35,160 bases of DNA from Pseudomonadales bacterium. GTDB lineage: Bacteria > Pseudomonadota > Gammaproteobacteria > Pseudomonadales > DC-out160. Below the pieces are notes generated by a model. It was not told the DNA's origin, did no database searches, and saw only the letters and a list, made by a program, of their open reading frames with translations. This document shows, piece by piece, positions 23,775-30,747 of the stretch; the stretch's first letter is position 1; every line of letters begins with the position of its first letter. The stretch covers positions 275,366-310,525 of the forward strand of contig JAHRWA010000010.1 in assembly GCA_019090455.1 (NCBI GenBank), written 5' to 3'. Position numbers and translations under genes: made by a program.

Positions 23775-25106
23775 CTAGGCTTCTGTCGCAGCCGCCGCCA
23801 TAACATGTGGCCCTAAGATACGCATTAGCGTATTTTGAATAATTCGCTCCTTCGGTGCCAATCGGTAAGATAGACCATTGAGCAAGCTCATTGATCGAAA
23901 GACGAGGGTTAAATGACTTGGGATTTTCATATCTTTTACTGACGGCATGGTTTTTTGAATAGATGCCATGCTTTCCCCTTTAATAAGCCTCTTTCTTGAT
24001 GCCTTTTGCATCGGGCCATTCATATCACCCAAGAAGCTGCTTACCATTTCTTTCAACACTAGAGGATTTACCGCCATATCGGGCATCACAATCCCGATTG
24101 AGCGAGCCGCACCTAAAGCACCCTCTACGTCTTCATTCATCGCTTTAACCATAAAGGTCGCCAGCCCCAAGCCAAAGCCCTCGGGTAGCTCTTTGGTTAA
24201 CCCAAAATCAAGCAGACCCACCACATTATTAGGCAGCACTAAAAAATTACCGGGATGCGGATCTCCATGGAAAAAACCCTTGTTAAAAATCATTTCAACA
24301 AAGAGAAATGCAATTCTCTCAGCAACGATTTTTAGGTCCACACCTTGCTCCTTACAATACTTAATATCAGTGAGCGGCAATCCCTCCAGATATTCTAGCA
24401 CCAACATTTTGTCGCTACTGATACCTCTATAGGCAATTGGGACTCGCACCCTCTCGTCACCATCAAACATCGCACGTATTCGTTCTGTGGATTCCGCCTC
24501 TCGACTGAAATTCAATTCAAGAGATAAAAACTCTCGTAGTTCATCAATAAAAATAGTGGGATCAAAGGGAAGATGTTTTCCCATGCGTTTTTTCACCACT
24601 TCAACAATGACCTTCATCGCGCGTAGATCGGCCTGTAAAATTTTATCAATGTTGGGGTACTGGACCTTGATAACTACGTCTGCGCCATTTTTGAGTTTGG
24701 CTCTATGCACTTGCGCCAGTGATGCAGCTCCCAAGGCCGATTCATCGATAGAAGAAAAAATTTGTTTAATCGGTGAATTCAGCTCTTTCTTTATTTGCTT
24801 TTGTATCTCACTGAATTTTCGTGGCGGCACATTATCGTGTAATACGCTAAGCGGTTGGGTGATTTCTTTCGGCATTACATCCGCTCTTGCCGATATAATT
24901 TGCGCCATTTTAATAGGAAGACCTTCTAACTCCACCGCAACTTCATACAGACTTTTTGCAGAGTGTGAATTAAGTTCCTTCCATTCATCGATGCTGGGTT
25001 TGTTATTCGATGACAACCGTTTAGTCAATTTATTATAACGATAAACTATAGGGAGAAAGGTCACTAAAATTTTTGAAGATCGGTACCATACGTTGGATTT
25101 CAGCAC
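23775..25106 (-). CDS. UbiB/ABC1/ADCK-family atypical kinase-like protein
   Basis: The 443-residue protein has the ABC1/UbiB layout: the N-terminal KxGQ region (here K66-M67-A68-Q69 in LPIKMAQIISARADVMP), the alanine-rich loop GAASLAQVH (126-134) and the ATP-site lysine K147 (VVIKVQYPN). HGDPHPGN (280-287) and DFG (300-302) follow. The family supports ubiquinone synthesis or isoprenoid-lipid handling through ATPase or kinase activity. The usual glycine of KxGQ is alanine here. It is probably an additional ABC1 paralogue rather than the housekeeping ubiB, since no ubi genes flank it; that is inference. The start is GTG 25106, with GGGAG 8 bases upstream. Confidence 0.9.
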   Translation of the reverse strand: MLKSNVWYRSSKILVTFLPIVYRYNKLTKRLSSNNKPSIDEWKELNSHSAKSLYEVAVELEGLPIKMAQIISARADVMPKEITQPLSVLHDNVPPRKFSEIQKQIKKELNSPIKQIFSSIDESALGAASLAQVHRAKLKNGADVVIKVQYPNIDKILQADLRAMKVIVEVVKKRMGKHLPFDPTIFIDELREFLSLELNFSREAESTERIRAMFDGDERVRVPIAYRGISSDKMLVLEYLEGLPLTDIKYCKEQGVDLKIVAERIAFLFVEMIFNKGFFHGDPHPGNFLVLPNNVVGLLDFGLTKELPEGFGLGLATFMVKAMNEDVEGALGAARSIGIVMPDMAVNPLVLKEMVSSFLGDMNGPMQKASRKRLIKGESMASIQKTMPSVKDMKIPSHLTLVFRSMSLLNGLSYRLAPKERIIQNTLMRILGPHVMAAAATEA

Positions 25107-25428
25107 AGCATAAACTCCCTAAAAAGGTAAATTCTGAATTCGGGGTTATTCTTACTAGCGTCTAACCTATAAAACACATATTGGTGTTAGCAACCAAAAA
25201 TAACCCCACATAACTTAGCTTACAACGCGAAACGATAACTATACGTATCGATTTATACACTTAACAATTCTCGCAGACATTTAATTCAATTCATAACGCT
25301 AATATCTACTAGAACGAATACTTATTCAAAATATAATATATGTCAATAAAGTAAAAACACTAGCAAATTCGTCATATTGGCCTTTCATAATGGACTCAAG
25401 AGCAAGCCGAAGTGCCATCAAACTTATT

Positions 25429-25441
25429 TGACACAGTGTCA
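25429..25441. promoter_or_regulatory. Inverted repeat TGACAC-A-GTGTCA
   Basis: A perfect 6+6 inverted repeat lies about 390 bases upstream of the first alcohol dehydrogenase and about 320 bases upstream of the UbiB-like start. Its leading bases overlap a -35-like TTGACA, and the shape is that of a TetR/GntR-type operator. No TetR or GntR gene is present in the window. Confidence 0.4.
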
Positions 25442-25730
25442 CTGCCACAAGCCTTATACAGCTATATGAATTAAACTGAATAATTCGAAATTCATTAATA
25501 TAGCTATCTTAAATAAAGTACTTGAAGTGTTCCCACACCTTTCTACATTTGAATTAATCTTTCACAATTTTTAAAATATCAATCGTCTTACAAATTCCAT
25601 AACCTCACCTTTAACTGGCTGAACATCATTATTGTCACGCCATTGCTTCATCGGTGCAACAGACTCATAATCAATTCGCTTTATCACAAAGATCGTAAAT
25701 TGAATACCAGCCGCAATCATCCGGCCGACT

Positions 25731-25808
25731 TCAACTTCAAACTCAACTACAGCATCAACTACAATTTCAAGTACAACATCAACTATAACAACTTCAACAA
25801 CAACTCAG
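25731..25808 (+). repeat. 12-bp CA-rich tandem repeat in the alcohol dehydrogenase leader
   Basis: Five units in exact 12-bp register run from 25731 to 25790: TCAACTTCAAAC, TCAACTACAGCA, TCAACTACAATT, TCAAGTACAACA and TCAACTATAACA. A CAACAACAA-rich tail follows to 25808, ending 10 bases before the Shine-Dalgarno AGGAG (25819-25823). The transcript would be almost free of G and unstructured. AACAACAA near 25796-25803 fits the A-rich AANAAYAA motif bound by Hfq/Crc in pseudomonads. Confidence 0.82.
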
Positions 25809-25828
25809 TAAACTACCCAGGAGCTGAC

Positions 25829-26929
25829 ATGAAAATAAAGGCAGCTGTAATGCGAGAGGTCGGTGGCCGACTCAGCATCGAAGAACTAGAAATTGCCCCG
25901 CCAAAAGAAAATGAAGTCCTCATAAAAACAACCGCAAGCGGTATCTGCCACAGTGATTACTCCGTATTACACGGCACTTTAAAATCTCCCCTTCCCGCTG
26001 TGTTGGGTCACGAAGGTGCGGGGATCGTAGAAGAGGTGGGAGCCGGCGTGACTCACGTTAAACCTGGCGATCACGTCATCGTGTCACTATCACCAAGCTG
26101 CGGTAAATGCGAGATGTGTCTAGAGGAACGAGAATATCTATGCATGGATATGTCCAAAGCCTCTAGCCTAGCCACCATGATGGACGGCACCACTCGCTTG
26201 CGAAACGGCGATGAAGAGGTTCGTCAGTTATGTGCTATCGCATCCTTTGCTGAGAAAATGGTAGTGCCCGCGGGCTGTGCCGTTAAAGTCCGAGACGACG
26301 CCCCCTTAGAAAGCTGTTGCTTAATTGGATGTGGTGTCACAACCGGTACAGGCGCTGCCGTCAATACCGCCGATATTAAAGCGGGTAATAGTGTCGCCGT
26401 CATTGGTTGTGGTGGAGTGGGATTATCAATTTTGCAAGGCGCTGTCATCAAAGAGGCAAACCCTATCATTGCCGTTGATCCCGTTGCAGAGAAACGCGAA
26501 CTCGCACTATCGCTGGGAGCAACACATGCCATCGACCCCTTTAATGAAGACCTTAAAGGCAGAATAAAAGAAATCACAGGCAAGGGCGTACACTTTTCAT
26601 TTGAAGCTCTGGGCTCAATGAAAACCATTCATGACGCCTACTCCATTGTTCGTCCTACTGGAGAAGCGATTATTGTGGGGGTCCCCAACCTGAAAGAACA
26701 TTATGAATTGCCCGTTCATATGCTATTCGCAGAAAAAGAATTACGAGGATCGATCTACGGCTCTTCTCGCCCACAACGAGATTTACCCAAGTTTGTAGAT
26801 TGGTACATGGATGGAAAATTAAAGATCGACGAAATGATCACCCACCGTATTGCACTCGAAAATATTAACGATGCCTTCGAAAGAATGGGGCGCGGAGAAG
26901 GCGCTCGTTCTGTGATTATGTTCGATTAA
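25829..26929 (+). CDS. Zinc-dependent alcohol dehydrogenase (class III-like MDR), first of two paralogues
   Basis: The 366-residue enzyme has the full zinc ADH pattern. Catalytic-zinc ligands are C40 (SGICHSDY) and H61 (GHEGAG), plus the later cysteine in LIGCGVTTG. Structural-zinc cysteines are C91, C94, C97 and C105. The NAD-binding loop is VAVIGCGGVGLS. It probably oxidises a primary or secondary alcohol to the aldehyde or ketone. ATG 25829 is chosen because AGGAG lies 5 bases upstream and the family N-terminus begins there. It is followed after 33 bases by a close paralogue with zinc ligands at the same positions, so the two form an operon born from tandem duplication. Confidence 0.95.
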   Translation: MKIKAAVMREVGGRLSIEELEIAPPKENEVLIKTTASGICHSDYSVLHGTLKSPLPAVLGHEGAGIVEEVGAGVTHVKPGDHVIVSLSPSCGKCEMCLEEREYLCMDMSKASSLATMMDGTTRLRNGDEEVRQLCAIASFAEKMVVPAGCAVKVRDDAPLESCCLIGCGVTTGTGAAVNTADIKAGNSVAVIGCGGVGLSILQGAVIKEANPIIAVDPVAEKRELALSLGATHAIDPFNEDLKGRIKEITGKGVHFSFEALGSMKTIHDAYSIVRPTGEAIIVGVPNLKEHYELPVHMLFAEKELRGSIYGSSRPQRDLPKFVDWYMDGKLKIDEMITHRIALENINDAFERMGRGEGARSVIMFD

Positions 26930-26962
26930 ACCAATCCATAAAGCGCAATAGGAGACAGGAAA

Positions 26963-28066
26963 ATGAAAACAAAAGCAGCGGTAATGGTGGAATCGAATAA
27001 ACCACTGGAAATACAAGAATTTGATTTAGAAGCGCCTAAAGCGGGAGAAGTCTTAATTAAATACACCGCTAGTGGAATCTGTCATAGCGACTATTCCATT
27101 CTACATGGCGTAATGGCGGGCAAGGTACCCATTATATTAGGACACGAGGGCGCCGGCATAGTACAAGAAGTCGGAGCAGGTGTGACCAGTCTTGCACCTG
27201 GGGATCATGTTATCGCCGTACTGACTCCCACTTGTGGAAAGTGTGTCATGTGCCTTGAGGACAAACCTTTTTTATGCAGCCAAATGGCACGCATACTGGG
27301 TACCAGCAAAATGTTGGATGGCACCACTCGCTTTAGTCAAAATGGAAAGCCGGTTTATCACATGGGCGCACTCGGCACTTTTTCAGAGTATTCAGTAGTG
27401 CACGAAGGCTCCCTAGTAAAAGTGGGCGAGGATGTACCGTTAGAAAAAGTGTGTCTTGTTGGATGTGGTGTCACTACTGGGGTCGGAGCCGCAGTCAATA
27501 CTGCAAACGTAAAAGAAGGTTCTAGCGTTGCGGTGATCGGATGTGGCGGAGTAGGCTTATCGATAATCCAAGGTGCTCGAATTAACGGTGCCAAACAGAT
27601 CATTGCTGTAGACCCTGTACCTGAAAAACGTGAATTGGCGATGTCCTTAGGCGCTACTCATACAGTAGACCCCTTTGCTGAGGGCGGCCCTATCAAGCAA
27701 GTGAAAGCATTAACGGGTGGCCTAGGAGTTCATTACGCATTTGAAGCATTAGGACGTGTAGACACCACAGAACAAACCTGGGGAATGCTACGACCCGCCG
27801 GCAGAGCGATCATCGTTGGCATGACGGATCAGCGAGAGAAAATCAAACTGAGCGCAAAAGGTCTATTTGCTGAAAAACGAATTAAAGGCTCGGGTTATGG
27901 ATCATCACAACCTCAACGGGATATCCCCCGTTTTGTGGATTGGTATCTCAGTGGTCAATTGAAGCTTGATGAAATGATTACCAAGGAGATTAATCTTGAA
28001 GATATCAATCAAGCCTTCGAAGAAATGGGACGCGGTGAAGGCGCACGTTCGGTAATTGTGTATTAA
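26963..28066 (+). CDS. Zinc-dependent alcohol dehydrogenase, second paralogue
   Basis: The 367-residue protein mirrors the gene before it, with catalytic-zinc C40 and H61, structural-zinc C91, C94, C97 and C105, GCGVTTGVGAAVNTANV and VAVIGCGGVGLSI. Differences cluster around 105-140 (LCSQMARILGTSKMLDG against LCMDMSKASSLATMMDG) and in the substrate-facing C-terminal half, which suggests different substrate preference rather than simple dosage. AGGAG and a second AGG lie before the ATG. The gene ends 50 bases before a strong terminator. Confidence 0.95.
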   Translation: MKTKAAVMVESNKPLEIQEFDLEAPKAGEVLIKYTASGICHSDYSILHGVMAGKVPIILGHEGAGIVQEVGAGVTSLAPGDHVIAVLTPTCGKCVMCLEDKPFLCSQMARILGTSKMLDGTTRFSQNGKPVYHMGALGTFSEYSVVHEGSLVKVGEDVPLEKVCLVGCGVTTGVGAAVNTANVKEGSSVAVIGCGGVGLSIIQGARINGAKQIIAVDPVPEKRELAMSLGATHTVDPFAEGGPIKQVKALTGGLGVHYAFEALGRVDTTEQTWGMLRPAGRAIIVGMTDQREKIKLSAKGLFAEKRIKGSGYGSSQPQRDIPRFVDWYLSGQLKLDEMITKEINLEDINQAFEEMGRGEGARSVIVY

Positions 28067-28118
28067 TAAAATCGCGATAAAACGGTTTAATCGCTTTTAA
28101 AAAAAGTGGTAGGACTTA

Positions 28119-28165
28119 AAATATAAAAGGGGCTGTGACTTTATATCACAACCCCTTTTATATTT
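28119..28165. terminator. Strong bidirectional Rho-independent terminator
   Basis: The arms 28119-28138 and 28146-28165 pair at 19 of 20 positions around a 7-base loop (CTTTATA). The GGGG/CCCC core is flanked by A/T blocks that supply a T-rich tail on either strand. It lies between the convergent alcohol dehydrogenase operon and the repeat lipoprotein gene and serves both. Confidence 0.92.
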
Positions 28166-28198
28166 ACTAACGACTCATCACTAACAGTCCATCGTTAT

Positions 28199-29437
28199 TC
28201 ACTCATCATCATTAAGAAAATAAAATGCATAGCCAATGCCGTCATGTAACATAGAAAAATTACTTTCATCACTGCTGGCTGGCATATCCATCACTTGCAC
28301 ATCTAAATTGGATCCGTAAACATACCCCCCTAAACTGGGGTTATATAAAAATTGATACAAATAAGTATCTGATCCTGTTTTAAAGGCATAAAACCGATAA
28401 TCATTGCCATCATGCAGCATCGCCCAACGGGAATAATCGGTATCCTCTGGTCCGTCGACTAGATCAAGCTGACCGCCATACTCATAATCCGAGCTTTCGG
28501 CATTATAAACTGCCTGATATATCCTTTTCGTCGTTTTACTCTGCATCGATAAACGATAATCAAACCCATCGTGTAACATTGCAAAGCTATCTGGGTCAGC
28601 ATCGTCTGGCATGCCCGTCAACTTAAGGCTCCCATTGGCCCCTTGCTGGTATTGATACACACCCGAATTGAGGTCGTAAACAAATTGGTAGAGAGTATCG
28701 TTCGCCCCCTTCTGAAAGAAGTACAACCGATAAGCATCTCCAGCATTATCATGAAGCATCGCCCAACGAGAACGATCGGTATCAACTGGCGCATCCGAAA
28801 TTAAAATATTATGGAAATCAGTTTGCAAATACTCATAGTTACCATTTGTGGCGTTATACCTAGCCTGATTTAGAGAGGTGGGTAAAGCGTTATAGACTTC
28901 GACAGATCGTGTTTTCCTAGCAAGATTACCTGAATTATCCCCTGCGCTATAAGCAATAGTATAAATACCGAGTTGACTCGTATCCACAGTCCCAGTGGTG
29001 ACGAGCGATACATTCACAGTACCATCTCCAGCATCTGTTACCCTAGCACCCGCATCAATATAGTGAGACCCGAGCTCAACGGTCGCAGGGTTATCACCTA
29101 AAATCTCGATAACTGGCGATACTGTATCTATCACGTTAACCGTACGTATTTCTGAGGCTTCGTTACCCGCATCATCGGTTACACTATATGTCACAGTATA
29201 CGAACCTAGAAGCGTACTCCTAACAGTACTACTGATAATTAACTCACTGGAAAGATCACCGCTAACATCATCCGTCGCAGTCGCCCCAGCATCAGCGTAA
29301 GCACTTCCCACTTCCATGGTCAAAGTCTGATTTCCCAAAATCGTAATCACCGGAGCGGTAGTATCAGAATCATCCCCACCACTTCCACCGCAAGCAACAA
29401 TGCCAAGAATACTGAATAAGAGGTAGCTGCTTTTCAT
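28199..29437 (-). CDS. Lipoprotein with two Ig-like (DUF5011-type) domains and four C-terminal MLHD repeats
   Basis: From ATG 29437 the product has 412 residues. It starts with a short lipoprotein signal ending IVAC (lipidated Cys16), then a GGSGGDDSD linker. Two Ig-like domains follow (about 26-103 and 104-182), each with PVI.ILG, a D/AGA turn and Y.V.YS..D..GN, the DUF5011/HYR-type pattern. The C-terminal half holds four modules of about 53-60 residues; each has YN..(4)..Y.Y followed by an aromatic or F/W, then MLHD (227, 287, 340, 396) and Y.FYF. It is probably displayed on the outer membrane. I do not recognise the C-terminal repeat. The frame extends upstream to 29545, and an ATG at 29494 with AAAGGAA close by is an alternative start that would lengthen the signal region. 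Confidence 0.8.
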   Translation of the reverse strand: MKSSYLLFSILGIVACGGSGGDDSDTTAPVITILGNQTLTMEVGSAYADAGATATDDVSGDLSSELIISSTVRSTLLGSYTVTYSVTDDAGNEASEIRTVNVIDTVSPVIEILGDNPATVELGSHYIDAGARVTDAGDGTVNVSLVTTGTVDTSQLGIYTIAYSAGDNSGNLARKTRSVEVYNALPTSLNQARYNATNGNYEYLQTDFHNILISDAPVDTDRSRWAMLHDNAGDAYRLYFFQKGANDTLYQFVYDLNSGVYQYQQGANGSLKLTGMPDDADPDSFAMLHDGFDYRLSMQSKTTKRIYQAVYNAESSDYEYGGQLDLVDGPEDTDYSRWAMLHDGNDYRFYAFKTGSDTYLYQFLYNPSLGGYVYGSNLDVQVMDMPASSDESNFSMLHDGIGYAFYFLNDDE

Positions 29438-29684
29438 CTTCTGCTCTAAAAAAGGGTAATGGTAGGAAACGGGTTTATTGCGCATTACAGTCATGTTCCT
29501 TTTTAATTTTAATTTTAGTAAGTTCTTCGAATGTTGCTCGACCAACTGCCTGCTTGTTTTTTACTCAACTTGAATTATTACAGGTTTGAAAAAGTGTGGA
29601 CAGAGGTTTCACACTAATAATCACTTCATCACTAAAATATGCATCAAAACAAACAAGCTCTAAATCCTATATTTAATCGCAAGT

Positions 29685-30599
29685 TCAGGTTTTCTTTGAA
29701 AATTCAGCCGAATTTAACCAAGGTGCAGTATCTTGAAAGACCTCAACCAGATGATCGACAAAAACACGCAGCTTGCGCGATATGTGCCGATTTGCAGGAA
29801 AACAAACTTGCATAGGCAATGGGTTATTACATTCAGGCATAATATTGATTAAGCGACCACTCTCTAAAATCGGATCACTCGGCTCCATCGGAAAAAAACC
29901 AATCCCTGCTCCATCCACCACCATTTGGCGAGTCGCTTCCATATCGTTGATGCTAAACCGGTAATTAAATTCTTGCGTCTGAAAATTGGCAACCCCCCAC
30001 TGCTCCCACTCTAAGCCCGCCAATAAAATGAGACTGTGCTCTGTCGCCAATTGAAAAATGGATCGTGGCTCACCATCCCTTTTCAAATAATCGGGACTCG
30101 CGCAAAGCATTAAGTTTAGAGACCCTAAGCTTCTCGACAACAGATCTAAATTATTGGGAACACCAAAACTGATCATGCAGTCTAGATTATTGGCAGTGGG
30201 CTCTGTTTGATTGGGTAAGACAATGCACTCCATATTTATTTTGGGGTAACGTTGCAAGAACACGTTGAACAGTAATGAAGTGAAACTTCTACCCGCAAAA
30301 TATGGAATACCAAAACGCAAGTGCCCTGAAGGCTCACTTTGCAAACTCATCACTGCTTGTTCTGCCTCCAAAGCCTTATCCACCATCTCCTGACAATGCC
30401 GCAAATAAATCTGTCCTATTTCAGTTAAGGCGACACTACGCGTTGTACGTTGAAATAACTGTACACCTAAGCGCGTTTCTAATTGGCTCACTTTACGACT
30501 AACAGTAGAAATCGGCACCTTCAATTGTTTGGAGGCCTCGGTATAACTGCCGGATTGTGCCACTTCAACAAAAAGTGCCAGCGCATTGAGGTCTTCCAT
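29685..30599 (-). CDS. LysR-family transcriptional regulator
   Basis: This is a complete 304-residue LysR protein. The helix-turn-helix lies within residues 1-60 (LALFVEVAQSGSYTEASKQL, STVSRKVSQLETRLG, LFQRTTRSV). The effector domain follows with LRFGIPYFAGRSF and a later VVDGAGIGFFPM turn. It is closest in style to the CrgA/AaeR-type LysR group. AAGGAG lies 6 bases before the ATG. It diverges from the MMPL exporter and probably controls it and itself through the dyads at 30628-30659. Confidence 0.93.
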   Translation of the reverse strand: MEDLNALALFVEVAQSGSYTEASKQLKVPISTVSRKVSQLETRLGVQLFQRTTRSVALTEIGQIYLRHCQEMVDKALEAEQAVMSLQSEPSGHLRFGIPYFAGRSFTSLLFNVFLQRYPKINMECIVLPNQTEPTANNLDCMISFGVPNNLDLLSRSLGSLNLMLCASPDYLKRDGEPRSIFQLATEHSLILLAGLEWEQWGVANFQTQEFNYRFSINDMEATRQMVVDGAGIGFFPMEPSDPILESGRLINIMPECNNPLPMQVCFPANRHISRKLRVFVDHLVEVFQDTAPWLNSAEFSKKT

Positions 30600-30627
30600 A
30601 AACCGCTCCTTAGTTAGTATGAAATCT

Positions 30628-30659
30628 ATATTATTCCGTAGATGGGATAATATATCCCA
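30628..30659. promoter_or_regulatory. Overlapping inverted repeats in the LysR/MMPL divergent promoter
   Basis: TGGGATA-ATA-TATCCCA (30643-30659) is a perfect 7+7 dyad. It overlaps a second imperfect dyad, ATATTATTCC (30628-30637) with GGGATAATAT (30644-30653), matching at 9 of 10 positions. The shared half-site suggests alternative occupancy of the kind LysR regulators use with and without inducer. It lies 29 bases upstream of the LysR start. Confidence 0.6.
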
Positions 30660-30747
30660 GTTTAGTGACTTTCTTTCATATTATAAAAAACATTACAATT
30701 CAGGTCGAAATTCCTACAAACACACTCGCAGTTGGTGATCATTCATT

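Larger units (their letters stand above)
25107..25828. other. Long AT-rich intergenic leader (about 720 bases), no gene supported
   Basis: This is the longest non-coding stretch of the window, between the divergent UbiB-like and alcohol dehydrogenase genes. It holds the dyad at 25429-25441 and the 12-bp repeat array at 25731-25790. The alcohol dehydrogenase frame is open upstream to 25643, but that part is low-complexity Asn/Tyr/Phe coded by the repeats and has no family match, so it is treated as leader. Confidence 0.65.

Noticed and set aside
25643..25828. N-terminal extension of the first alcohol dehydrogenase by 62 codons
   Set aside because: The extension is low-complexity sequence coded by the 12-bp repeats and has no family match. 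A strong AGGAG lies 5 bases before ATG 25829, where the family N-terminus begins.
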